Origin: Xanthomonas sp. CFBP 8443 | Lineage (GTDB): Bacteria > Pseudomonadota > Gammaproteobacteria > Xanthomonadales > Xanthomonadaceae | Assembly: GCF_025666195.1 (NCBI RefSeq) | Contig: NZ_CP102592.1 | Coordinates: forward strand, 2,666,001-2,730,000 | Length of the DNA: 64,000 nt | Direction: 5' to 3' | Shown: piece by piece, positions 12,301 to 17,686 of the stretch | Position numbering within the stretch: position 1 is the stretch's first letter | Layout of the letters: each line of letters starts with the position of its first letter | The notes under the pieces: generated by a model | Told to the model about the DNA's origin: nothing | The model's database searches: none | Seen by the model: only the letters and a program-made list of their open reading frames with translations | Made by a program: the position numbers and the translations under genes

Positions 12301-15300
12301 TTGGCCAGTCGAACCGGAGGTGTAGATGACGTAGGCCAGGCTGCGCGTGGTCAGCGCCGGCACCACCGGATCGTGCTCGGGCATGGCGGCCAGCGATGCC
12401 TCTGCATCCAGCACCAGCGTGGGGATCGCCACGCTCGATGCCGGCAGCCGGTCCTGGAGCGCTGCCTGCGTCAGCAGCGCGACCGGCGCACTGTCTTGCA
12501 GCATGTAAGCCAGGCGCTCTGCCGGGTAGATCGGATCGAGCGGCACATAACCGCCGCCGGCCTTCAAGATGCCGAGCAGGCCTACGACCATCTCAAGGCT
12601 ACGCTCGACGCAGATCGCCACGCGATCGTCGGGCTGGACGCCGAGCGCGATCAAGTGATGCGCGACTTGGTTGGCACGGCGGTTCAGTGCGGCGTAGCTG
12701 AGGGACCGATCGTCGAACTGCAGCGCGATCGCCTCTGGCGTGCGCATCACTTGCGCTTCGAACAATGCATGCACGGACAGATCCGGCGGATAGGCGGCAT
12801 GCGTCGCATTGAACCCCGCCAGCACCCGCTCACGCTCGTCGCCGGTCAACAGCGGCAGGCGGCTCACCGGCTGCGTCTCGTCGGCCACCATGCCCTCGAG
12901 CAATGTCACCCAATGCCCCAGCAGCCGTTCCACCGTGCCGCGGTCGAACAGGTCCGTCGCGTAGCCCAGGCTGCCCGCCACCCGCTCCGGCGTCTCGGTC
13001 AGCGACAGCGACAGGTCGAACTGCGCCGTATGGCGTTCGCTGGCGATCCCGGACAGGCGCAAGCCCGGCAGTGGATCCAGATCGCCGCCGGCCGGCGTGT
13101 TGTTCAAGGTCAACAGCACCTGGAACACCGGGCTATGCGCCAGGCTGCGTTCCGGCTGCAACGCCTCGACCACCTGCTCGAACGGCAGGTCCTGGTGCAT
13201 GTAGGCGTCCAGCGTCGTCGCCTTGACCTGCGCCAACAGCGCCGCCACGCTCGGGTCCGCGGCCAGGTCCACGCGCAGCGCCAGGGTGTTGACGAAGAAC
13301 CCGATCAACGGTTCGATCTCGGCTCGTTGGCGGTTCGCCACCGGGCTGCCGACGACGATGTCGTCCTGGCCACTCAGCCGCGACAGCAACGCCGACCAGC
13401 CGGCCAGCAGGGTCATGAACAGCGTAACGCCATGGCGCTGGGACAAGCCACGCAGCGCCGTGGTGAGTTCCGGAGGCAGGCGCACGTCGAGCGCATCGCC
13501 TGCATAGCGCTGCACGGCCGGACGCGGACGGTCGCTCGGCAGTTCCAGCAGCGCCGGTGCACCCAGCAGGTGCGTGCGCCAAAAGTCGAGCTGGGCCTGC
13601 AACACCTCGCCCTGCAGCCACTGCCGTTGCCAGGCGGCATAGTCGGCATACTGGATCGGCAACGCCGGCAACGGATCGGCGGCGCCCTGGCAGAAGGCCG
13701 TGTACAAGGCTGCGACTTCGCGCACCAGTACACCGATGGACCAGCCATCGGAGACGATATGGTGCTGCGTCACCAGCAACACGTGTTCCTGGTCGCTGAG
13801 TCGCAGCAAGCGGCCGCGGATCAGCGGTCCAATCGACAGATCAAACGATGCACGCGCTTCGGCCTCGCTCATCTCCGCGACCGCTGCAGCTTGCGCCGCC
13901 TCATCGAGATCGCGTAGGTCGTGTTCGACCAGCACGAACCCGAGTTCCGCCGGCGCGATCATCTGTTGCGGCTCGCCCTCGACGCTAACGAACGTCGTGC
14001 GCAGGCTCTCGTGCCGCGCCACGATCCGGTCCAGGCTCGCATGCAGGGCATCGCGATCCAGTGCGCCATGCAACCGCAACGCGGCCGGGATGTGATACGC
14101 CGCGCCCGCCGCATGGTCGAGCTGGTCCAGGAACCACAGCCGTTGCTGCGCCCACGATAATGGCAAGGCGCGATCGCGTTTCACCGGCACGATCGCGTCT
14201 TGCGATGAGGCGGTTGCGCCGGAGAGGGCGTGCGCCAGGCCGGCGAGCGTCGGCTGCGCGAACACGTCGCGCAATGCCACCTCCACCCCTAGCGCCGCAC
14301 GCAGACGGGTCGCCAAACGTACCGCCAGCAGCGAGTGGCCGCCGAGTTCGAAGAAGTGGTCATGCCGGCCGACCTGGGCCAGGCCGAGCAGGTCCTGCCA
14401 GATCGCTGCGATCGCTTGTTCGATCTGGCCGACCGGTGCGGCGTAGAGCCGGCTGGCGACCGCGTCCTGGTCCGGCGCCGGCAGTGCCTGGCGGTCCAGC
14501 TTGCCGTTGGGCGTCAGCGGCAGCGCGTCCAGTCGCACGAACGCGCTGGGGATCATGTACTCCGGTAAATCGAGTAGCAGGCGTTCACGCAGAGCCGAAG
14601 CTGTCACTTCGGCCTCATCCTGCAAAACAAAATATGCCACCAACCGCGTATCGCCTGCCCCATCCTCGCGCGCGATCACCACCGCGTCGCGCACGCCCAC
14701 GCAACTGGTGAGCTTCGCCTCGATCTCGCCCAGCTCTATCCGGAAGCCGCGCAGCTTCACCTGGAAGTCGTTGCGCCCCAGGTACTCCAGGCTGCCGTCC
14801 GGCAGCCAGCGGCCGAGGTCGCCGGTCTTGTACATCCGCGCATCCGCATCGCCGGAGAACGGATCCGGCAGGAAGCGCTCCGCCGTCAGCTGCGGACGCC
14901 GCCAATACCCACGCCCGACCTGCACACCGCCGATATGCAACTCGCCGGTGACACCGACCGGAACCGGCACACCATGCTTGTCCAGGACGTACATCCGCGT
15001 GTTCGCGATCGGCCGGCCGATCGGCACGGTGCCCGGATGCCGGTCGGCATCGCATCGCCAATACGTCACGTCGACCGCCGCTTCCGTCGGCCCGTACAGG
15101 TTGTGCAGGCGAACGTGCGGCAACGCCCGTTGGCAACGCAACTGCAGCGCAGGCGGCAACGCCTCGCCGCTGCACAGCACGTCCCGCACGCTCCCGCAGC
15201 GCGCCGCCTCGGCCCGCTCCAGGAACAGTTGCAACATCGACGGCACGAAATGCGCGAGGGTGATGCCCGCCTCTTCGATCAGGTCCACCAGGTACTCCGG

Positions 15301-17487
15301 GTCCTGATGCCCCGCCGGCTTGGCCAGCACCAGCCGCGCGCCGGCCAGCAGCGGCAGGAAGAACTCCCAGACCGATACGTCGAACCCGAACGGCGTCTTC
15401 TGCACGACGCGATCCTCGGCCGACAGCTGGAACTGCGACTGCGCCCACAACAGACGATTGACTACCCCGCGATGCTCGTTCATCGCGCCCTTGGGCTGGC
15501 CGGTGGAGCCCGAGGTGTAGATCACGTAGGCCAGATGCCGCGGGGTCAACCCCGCCACGACCGGGTCGTGCTCGGGCAGCGCGGCCAGCGCCCGGTCTGC
15601 GTCCAGCACCAGTGTCGCGGCCGAGCCGAGCATCGGTAGACGCGCCAGCAGCGCCGCCTGCGTCAGGACGACGCCCGGCGCGCTGTCCTCCAGCATGTAG
15701 GCCAGGCGATCGTCGGGATAGGACGGGTCCAGCGGCACATAGGCACCACCGGCCTTCAGGATGCCGAGCAAACCCACGACCATCTCCAGGCTACGCTCGA
15801 CGCAGATCGCCACGCGATCGTCGGGCTGCACACCGAGCGCGATCAGGCGATGCGCGAGTTGGTTGGCGCGGCGGTTCAAGATGGCGTAACTGAGGGACTG
15901 GCCGTCGAACTGCAGTGCGATTGCCCCCGGGGTGCGCGCCACCTGTGCTTCGAACAACGCATGCACGGACAGATCCGGCGGATAGGCGGCATGCGTCGCA
16001 TTGAACCCCGCCAGCACCCGCCCACGCTCGTCGCCGGTCAACAACGGCAGACGGCTCACCGGCTGCGTCTCGTCGGCCACCATGCCCTCGAGCAATGTCA
16101 CCCAATGCCCCAGCAGCCGTTCCACCGTGCCGCGGTCGAACAGGTCCGTCGCGTATGTCACCCCTCCGACGATTCCATCCTGAAGATCGGATACATACAA
16201 GGCGAGATCGACCTGCGCGGTCTGTTGCAGGATATCGACACCGGACAAGGTCAATCCGGGCAAACGGTCGAGACCATCGCCACCAGGCGTATTGTTCAGC
16301 ACCAGCAACACCTGGAACACCGGGCTATGCGCCAGACTGCGTTCGGGCTGCAGCGCCTCGACCACCTGCTCGAACGGCAGGTCCTGGTGCATGTACGCGT
16401 CCAGCGTCGTCGCCTTGACCTGCGCCAATAGCGCCGCCACGCTCGGATCCGCCGATAGGTCCACGCGCAGCGCGAGGGTGTTCACGAACAATCCGATCAG
16501 CGGTTCGATCTCGGCACGCTGGCGGTTCGCCACCGGGCTGCCGACGACGATGTCGTCCTGGCCGCTCAGCCGCGACAGCAACGCCGACCAGCCCGCGAGC
16601 ATCGTCATGAACAAGGTGACGCCATGGCGCTGCGATAGTGCGCGCAAACGCGCGCTCAGGTCATGGGACAAGCGGATCGAGGCATCGTTGCCTCGGTAGC
16701 TTTGCACAGGTGGGCGTGGGCGATCGGTCGGCAGCTCCAGCAACGCCGGCGCACCCTTCAGACAGCGGCGCCAGAAATCGAGTTGGCCCCGCAGGGCGTC
16801 GCCCTGCAGCCATTGCCGTTGCCAGGCAGCGTAGTCGGCATACTGGATCGACAACGCCGGCAAGGGATCGGCCGCACCCTGGCAGAAGGCGGTGTACAAG
16901 GCGCTCACTTCGCGCAACAGCACGCCGGTGGACCAGCCGTCCGAGACGATATGGTGCAGCGTCACCAGCACTACATGTTCGTGCTCCGCCAACTGCAGCA
17001 GGCGGCCGCGTAGCAAGGGCCCGCACGCCAGATCGAACGGTGTACGCGCTTCTTCGTCGCTGTGTTCGGCCACTGCCGCGGCTTGCGACGCCTCATCGAA
17101 ATCGCCCAGGTCGTACTCGATCAACACGAACCCGATATCTGCCGGTGCGATCACCTGTTGCGGCTCACCTTCGACGCTGACGAACGTCGTGCGCAGGCTC
17201 TCGTGCCGCGCCACGATCCGGTCCAGGCTCGCTTGCAACGCTGTCCGGTTCAACGCGCCACTCAAGCGCAGCGCCGTGGGAATGTGGTACGCCGCGCCGG
17301 CGGCACGGTCGAGCTGATCGAGGAACCAAAGACGTTGCTGCGCCCACGACAACGGTATAGCGACGCTGCGGTCGGCGCGTGGAATTGGCGATGTCGAGGC
17401 GAAATTGGAAACCAGCTTCGCGCGAGCGAGCTTGAGCAAACGTTCCCGTTCGGCAATCGAAAGCTTGTTGAGCGCTACCTGTTCCAT
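388..17487 (-). CDS. NRPS4: five-module nonribosomal peptide synthetase with terminal thioesterase
   Basis: Final synthetase of the line, 5699 aa. Domain order: C-A-T (Ser, residues ~32-1082), C-A-T (Thr, ~1099-2149), C-A-T (Ser, ~2166-3212), C-A-T (Thr, ~3232-4299), dual E/C-A-T (aliphatic, ~4322-5399), TE (~5406-5696). All carrier domains have FFELGGHSL with the phosphopantetheine Ser; the TE has GWSTGG with Ser5489. The frame is open further upstream to a TTG at 17520. I chose the ATG at 17487 because it begins a short basic helix (MEQVALNKLSIAERERLLKL) and is preceded by AAGGA, although the spacing (11 nt) is long. This N-terminus is probably the docking segment accepting the chain from NRPS3. 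Modules 1-2 and 3-4 are near-identical copies. A 48-bp in-frame insertion lies in module 4. It ends in an ATGA overlap with the type II thioesterase. Confidence 0.97.
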   Translation of the reverse strand: MEQVALNKLSIAERERLLKLARAKLVSNFASTSPIPRADRSVAIPLSWAQQRLWFLDQLDRAAGAAYHIPTALRLSGALNRTALQASLDRIVARHESLRTTFVSVEGEPQQVIAPADIGFVLIEYDLGDFDEASQAAAVAEHSDEEARTPFDLACGPLLRGRLLQLAEHEHVVLVTLHHIVSDGWSTGVLLREVSALYTAFCQGAADPLPALSIQYADYAAWQRQWLQGDALRGQLDFWRRCLKGAPALLELPTDRPRPPVQSYRGNDASIRLSHDLSARLRALSQRHGVTLFMTMLAGWSALLSRLSGQDDIVVGSPVANRQRAEIEPLIGLFVNTLALRVDLSADPSVAALLAQVKATTLDAYMHQDLPFEQVVEALQPERSLAHSPVFQVLLVLNNTPGGDGLDRLPGLTLSGVDILQQTAQVDLALYVSDLQDGIVGGVTYATDLFDRGTVERLLGHWVTLLEGMVADETQPVSRLPLLTGDERGRVLAGFNATHAAYPPDLSVHALFEAQVARTPGAIALQFDGQSLSYAILNRRANQLAHRLIALGVQPDDRVAICVERSLEMVVGLLGILKAGGAYVPLDPSYPDDRLAYMLEDSAPGVVLTQAALLARLPMLGSAATLVLDADRALAALPEHDPVVAGLTPRHLAYVIYTSGSTGQPKGAMNEHRGVVNRLLWAQSQFQLSAEDRVVQKTPFGFDVSVWEFFLPLLAGARLVLAKPAGHQDPEYLVDLIEEAGITLAHFVPSMLQLFLERAEAARCGSVRDVLCSGEALPPALQLRCQRALPHVRLHNLYGPTEAAVDVTYWRCDADRHPGTVPIGRPIANTRMYVLDKHGVPVPVGVTGELHIGGVQVGRGYWRRPQLTAERFLPDPFSGDADARMYKTGDLGRWLPDGSLEYLGRNDFQVKLRGFRIELGEIEAKLTSCVGVRDAVVIAREDGAGDTRLVAYFVLQDEAEVTASALRERLLLDLPEYMIPSAFVRLDALPLTPNGKLDRQALPAPDQDAVASRLYAAPVGQIEQAIAAIWQDLLGLAQVGRHDHFFELGGHSLLAVRLATRLRAALGVEVALRDVFAQPTLAGLAHALSGATASSQDAIVPVKRDRALPLSWAQQRLWFLDQLDHAAGAAYHIPAALRLHGALDRDALHASLDRIVARHESLRTTFVSVEGEPQQMIAPAELGFVLVEHDLRDLDEAAQAAAVAEMSEAEARASFDLSIGPLIRGRLLRLSDQEHVLLVTQHHIVSDGWSIGVLVREVAALYTAFCQGAADPLPALPIQYADYAAWQRQWLQGEVLQAQLDFWRTHLLGAPALLELPSDRPRPAVQRYAGDALDVRLPPELTTALRGLSQRHGVTLFMTLLAGWSALLSRLSGQDDIVVGSPVANRQRAEIEPLIGFFVNTLALRVDLAADPSVAALLAQVKATTLDAYMHQDLPFEQVVEALQPERSLAHSPVFQVLLTLNNTPAGGDLDPLPGLRLSGIASERHTAQFDLSLSLTETPERVAGSLGYATDLFDRGTVERLLGHWVTLLEGMVADETQPVSRLPLLTGDERERVLAGFNATHAAYPPDLSVHALFEAQVMRTPEAIALQFDDRSLSYAALNRRANQVAHHLIALGVQPDDRVAICVERSLEMVVGLLGILKAGGGYVPLDPIYPAERLAYMLQDSAPVALLTQAALQDRLPASSVAIPTLVLDAEASLAAMPEHDPVVPALTTRSLAYVIYTSGSTGQPKGVMVEHGHVVRLFATTHAQFRFDESDVWTLFHSFAFDFSVWEIWGALFYGGRLVIVPALCARTPSEFYALLVREGVTVLNQTPSAFRALMAAQQEATAEHHLRVVVFGGEALELPMLAPWFARNAAARTQLVNMYGITEITVHATYRPITEDDVRQARGSLIGRALPDLRLYVLDRHRQPVPIGVTGELHVAGGGVARGYWQRPQLTAERFLPDPFSGDADARMYKTGDLGRWLPDGSLEYLGRNDFQVKLRGFRIELGEIEAKLAGCAGVRDAVVIAREDGAGDTRLVAYFVLQDEAEVTASALRERLLLDLPEYMIPSAFVHLDALPLTPNGKLDRQALPAPDQDAVASRLYAAPVGQIEQAIAAIWQDLLGLAQVGRHDHFFELGGHSLLAVRLATRLRAALGVEVALRDVFAQPTLAGLAHTLSGATASSQEAIVPVERDRALPLSWAQQRLWFLDQLDQAAGAAYHIPAALRLRGALDRAALRASLDRIVARHESLRTTFVSVEGEPQQVIAPAEVGFVLVAHDLRNLGEAAQVAAVAEHSDEEARAPFDLSVGPLIRGRLLRLSDQEHVLLVTQHHIVSDGWSTGVLVREVAALYTAFCQGAADPLPALPIQYADYAAWQRQWLQGEVLQAQLAFWRTHLLGAPALLELPTDRPRPAVQRYAGDALDVRLTPELTTALRGLSRRHGVTLFMTLLAGWSALLSRLSGQDDIVVGSPVANRQRAEIEPLIGFFVNTLALRVDLAAAPSVAALLAQVKATTLGAYAHQDLPFEQVVEALQPERSLAHSPVFQVLLTLNNTPAGDLEQLSGLRLSGIASERHTAQFDLSLSLTETPERVAGSLGYATDLFDRGTVERLLGHWVTLLEGMVADETQPVSRLPLLTGDERERVLAGFNATHAAYPPDLSVHALFEAQVARTPGAIALQFDGQSLSYAILNRRANQLAHRLIALGVQPDDRVAICVERSLEMVVGLLGILKAGGAYVPLDPSYPDDRLAYMLEDSAPGVVLTQAALLARLPMLGSAATLVLDADRALAALPEHDPVVAGLTPRHLAYVIYTSGSTGQPKGAMNEHRGVVNRLLWAQSQFQLSAEDRVVQKTPFGFDVSVWEFFLPLLAGARLVLAKPAGHQDPEYLVDLIEEAGITLAHFVPSMLQLFLERAEAARCGSVRDVLCSGEALPPALQLRCQRALPHVRLHNLYGPTEAAVDVTYWRCDADRHPGTVPIGRPIANTRMYVLDKHGVPVPVGVTGELHIGGVQVGRGYWRRPQLTAERFLPDPFSGDADARMYKTGDLGRWLPDGSLEYLGRNDFQVKLRGFRIELGEIEAKLTSCVGVRDAVVIAREDGAGDTRLVAYFVLQDEAEVTASALRERLLLDLPEYMIPSAFVRLDALPLTPNGKLDRQALPAPDQDAVASRLYAAPVGQIEQAIATIWQDLLGLAQVGRHDHFFELGGHSLLAVRLATRLRAALGVEVALRDVFAQPTLAGLAHGLSGATASSQDAIVPVERDRALPLSWAQQRLWFLDQLDHAAGAAYHIPAALRLRGALDRDALHASLDRIVARHESLRTTFVSVEGEPQQVIAPAEVGFVLVAHDLRNLGEAAQVAAVAEHSDEEARAPFDLSVGPLIRGRLLRLSDQEHVLLVTQHHIVSDGWSTGVLVREVSALYTAFCQGAADPLPPLPIQYADYAAWQRQWLQGEVLQAQLAFWRKHLLGAPALLELPTDRPRPAVQRYAGDALDVRLTPELTTALRGLSQRHGVTLFMTLLAGWSALLSRLSGQDDIVVGSPVANRQRAEIEPLIGFFVNTLALRVDLAAAPSVAALLAQVKATTLGAYAHQDLPFEQVVEALQPERSLAHSPVFQVLLTLNNTPAGDLEQLSGLRLSGIASERHTAQFDLSLSLTETPERVAGSLGYATDLFDRGTVERLLGHWVTLLEGMVADETQPVSRLPLLTGDERERVLAGFNATHAAYPPDLSVYALDSAEQSVSSQHWSVHALFEAQVMRTPEAIALQFDDRSLSYAALNRRANQVAHRLIALGVQPDDRVAIHAERGLDMVVGLLGILKAGGGYVPLDPIYPAERLAYMLQDSAPVALLTQAALQDRLPASSVAIPTLVLDAEASLAAMPEHDPVVPALTTRSLAYVIYTSGSTGQPKGVMVEHGHVVRLFATTHAQFRFDESDVWTLFHSFAFDFSVWEIWGALFYGGRLVIVPALCARTPSEFYALLVREGVTVLNQTPSAFRALMAAQQEATAEHHLRVVVFGGEALELPMLAPWFARNAAARTQLVNMYGITEITVHATYRPITEDDVRQARGSLIGLALPDLRLYVLDRHRQPVPIGVTGELHVAGGGVARGYWQRPQLTAERFLPDPFSGDADARMYKTGDLGRWLPDGSLEYLGRNDFQVKLRGFRIELGEIEAKLAGCAGVRDAVVIAREDGAGDTRLVAYFVLQDEAEVTASALRERLLLDLPEYMIPSAFVRLDALPLTPNGKLDRQALPAPDQDAVASRLYAAPVGQIEQAIATIWQDLLGLAQVGRHDHFFELGGHSLLIIGLIERLRQHGLRADVRMVFMTPILCALAEQLAGDPQTTQRMDIAPNQITTETTSIVPELLPLVRLSQEQIDGIVAGVPGGVSNVQDIYPLAPLQEGILFHHLLGGEGDAYLVRTVATFDRRERLDDFLSALQAVIDRHDILRSSMHWEGLPRPVQVVQRRAPLKIVEVALAAGIAAAPQLLARTDPRRIRLDLRYAPLLTAYTAADPASGEWMLALLSHHIIDDNYSMQILLKEMRWLMQGRGDLLAAPLPYRNFIASAQTVPDAAHEAYFRKRLGDVEEPTAPYGVLNVQGDGGSVGEAQVQLDEALSQRIRDAARRQGATPAALFHLAWARVLGQCSGRDDVVFGTVLSGRMQHSFDAESVVGVFINTLPIRIAFEGTGVGEMVRATHRNLSELLTHEQASLALAQRCSAVPLPLPLFTALMNYRHGRGEARRQDDSTGRAWEGIRVVDGEERTNYPLAVSVDDLQQGFRLTVQSAAGIDPATLASYLETVVHGLVEALESEPQRPLRQLPLMPAAARDRVLVEFNATRAEYPQDQLIHEVFEAQAAEHPDAIAVECDGRCLSYGELNRRANQVAHRLIALGVRPDERVAICVERSFDMVIGLLGVLKAGGAYVPLDPNYPAERLAYLLEDSAPVAMLIRSRLQEGTPMPASSGRPVLALEEVASSAQFEHAHDPRIPGLTARNLAYVIYTSGSTGKPKGVMVEHRSVLRLVINSGYAPIAATDCVGHGSNPAFDASVWEIWGALLNGARLLVIPQSVLMDAHALNRLLTGARVTVILLTTGLFNEYAAMLGPAFAGLKYLLVGGDVLDARNAARLMSGARPPQHLVNAYGPTETTTIATTFEVETASPAGRSVPIGRPIANTHVYILDEQGEPVPPGVSGELHIGGPGVARGYLNRAELTAQRFLVDPFVNDEEARMYKTGDLGRWLPDGNIEYLGRNDSQVKIRGFRIELGEIEAWLAACPKVRDAVVVAHEHSVGDKRLVAYVVAADDGFSIGELREHLRRDLPDYMIPGAFVRLDALPLTPNGKLDRKALPAPDQLSQGSREYEAPVGDTEVAMAQIFRELLNLPQVGRDDHFFELGGHSLLAIRMIHAIKLRFAVSLPLASIFSSPSVKALAEMVEQDRHSESSLVPLQTSGSQRPLFCFHPVGGHVSVYRALAGCFAGRCPVYGVQSPEVAGSRLRIDSMQDMAMAYATAIRAAQPVGPYRLLGWSTGGLIAAETARYLAENGDTVDYLGLIDVHTNFGDAARSEEQLLRKAALVELRASGVSPGEWAGTEAPPALEAIAGLLEADFSGAAPELLAWGLSGFDRAAFDHLKTQVPITAHHLALVSAFRPDPVDVPVQAFWANESVVMSGPDPHPARIQIGAVETQAIDTDHDGLLRAPHVERVAAAILAFLERSERSPQTAQAAGRIARAPLEANP
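400..1270 (-). other. Type I thioesterase domain of NRPS4 (chain release)
   Basis: Terminal alpha/beta-hydrolase domain, residues ~5406-5696, beginning with the RPLFCFHPVGG strand and carrying the nucleophile motif GWSTGG. The Ser codon is at 1021-1023 (Ser5489). A DTDHDGLL segment near the C-terminus probably supplies the catalytic His. It releases the finished peptide by hydrolysis or cyclization. There is a single TE, not the tandem TE pair common in Pseudomonas lipopeptide synthetases. Upstream Ser and Thr residues (14-17) offer hydroxyl nucleophiles for a macrolactone; which one is used cannot be read from sequence. Confidence 0.92.
1290..4520 (-). other. Module 18: dual E/C-A-T, aliphatic residue (Val/Ile/Leu-like)
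   Basis: The condensation domain opens with DIYPLAPLQEGILFHHLL and then GGEGD, fitting the HH[I/L]xxxxGD signature of dual epimerization/condensation domains, so it should epimerize Thr17 before coupling. The central motif reads HHIIDDN rather than the HHxxxDH of the other three dual domains. The A-domain residues aligned by eye to GrsA positions 235-331 plus Lys517 read DAWLLGATIK. The D-A-W start and Leu/Gly/Thr pattern suggest an aliphatic side chain; the exact residue is uncertain. Followed directly by the TE. Confidence 0.8.
4590..7790 (-). other. Module 17: C-A-T, threonine (epimerized by next module)
   Basis: Ordinary condensation domain (SWAQQRLWFLDQLDHAAG, then HHIVSDG), A domain with residues DFWNVGMVHK, matching the well-known Thr code apart from V for I at position 299, and a carrier domain with GGHSLLIIGLIERL. 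That carrier type is seen here only in front of dual E/C domains. The C-A linker carries 16 extra residues compared with the sister module 15. VAIHAERGLDM replaces VAICVERSLEM in the A domain, the kind of patchy difference expected after partial gene conversion. Confidence 0.87.
4670..9755 (-). repeat. Intragenic Ser-Thr bimodule duplication, copy 1
   Basis: Near-identical to 11117-16154 over about 5.1 kb, at an offset of 6447 bp below the 48-bp insertion and 6399 bp above it (6399 is a whole number of codons). It covers the carrier/A domain of module 16's successor, the whole C-A of module 17 and the A-T of module 16. At the protein level long stretches of the Ser A domain are identical. Boundaries are by eye. 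Confidence 0.88.
6328..6375 (-). other. 48-bp in-frame insertion in the C-A linker of module 17
   Basis: Sister modules read DLSVHALFEAQV; this one reads DLSV, then 16 extra residues (YALDSAEQSVSSQHWS), then VHALFEAQV. The insertion is flanked by imperfect 11-nt copies, gcgtgcactga (6320-6330) and gcatacacgga (6371-6381). That could be a scar of insertion and excision, or replication slippage. It keeps the frame and lies in a linker, so it may be tolerated. Confidence 0.85.
7850..10990 (-). other. Module 16: C-A-T, serine
   Basis: C domain with SWAQQRLWFLDQLDQAAG and HHIVSDG; A domain with code DVWHLSLVDK, the usual Ser code family; carrier domain with FFELGGHSLLAVRL. The A and T portion is near-identical to module 14. 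The C domain is near-identical to those of modules 15 and 17 but not to that of module 14, so module borders and copy borders do not coincide. Confidence 0.87.
11040..14190 (-). other. Module 15: C-A-T, threonine
   Basis: C domain with HHIVSDG, A domain with code DFWNVGMVHK (Thr; NQTPSAF and GGEAL core motifs visible), carrier FFELGGHSLLAVRL leading to a normal C domain. Same A core as module 17, but without the 48-bp insertion and without a following dual E/C domain, so this Thr should remain L. Confidence 0.88.
11117..16154 (-). repeat. Intragenic Ser-Thr bimodule duplication, copy 2
   Basis: Partner of 4670-9755. Similarity drops abruptly near 16154, inside the C domain of module 14. This copy lacks the 48-bp insertion and probably shows the ancestral linker. 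Confidence 0.88.
14240..17390 (-). other. Module 14: C-A-T, serine (entry module of NRPS4)
   Basis: First module of NRPS4, receiving the 13-residue chain from NRPS3. The C domain (SWAQQRLWFLDQLDRAAG, HHIVSDG) differs more from the C domains of modules 15-17 than those do from each other, with clear divergence from about 16154 upward. A-domain code DVWHLSLVDK (Ser). Carrier FFELGGHSLLAVRL. Confidence 0.87.
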
Positions 17488-17686
17488 CTTTCCATCATTC
17501 CTTTCAACAAAATCGTCCAAGCCCTAATGAAGTCGCCGCCCATACCAATGCGGTGCATCAACGTCGCCCAACAACACCACCCCCCTTTCTAAGCCTGGAA
17601 AAGACGTGGCCCTCGCCTGTCACCCAATCCGCGTATGGTCCATCGGTTTGCCTGCCGCCGCCCATCGCGCACCGTATCGGTTCCTC
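17488..17686. other. Gap between NRPS3 and NRPS4
   Basis: 199 bp without a supported gene, the only sizeable break between the NRPS genes. On the transcribed (minus) strand it ends with AAGGA 11 nt before the NRPS4 ATG. I see no convincing promoter and no hairpin with a U tract, so read-through from NRPS3 is the simplest reading. Confidence 0.6.

Noticed and set aside
17488..17686. Internal promoter for NRPS4
   Set aside because: TTG-rich stretches are present, but no -35/-10 pair with acceptable spacing was found; the gap may simply be a longer untranslated spacer.
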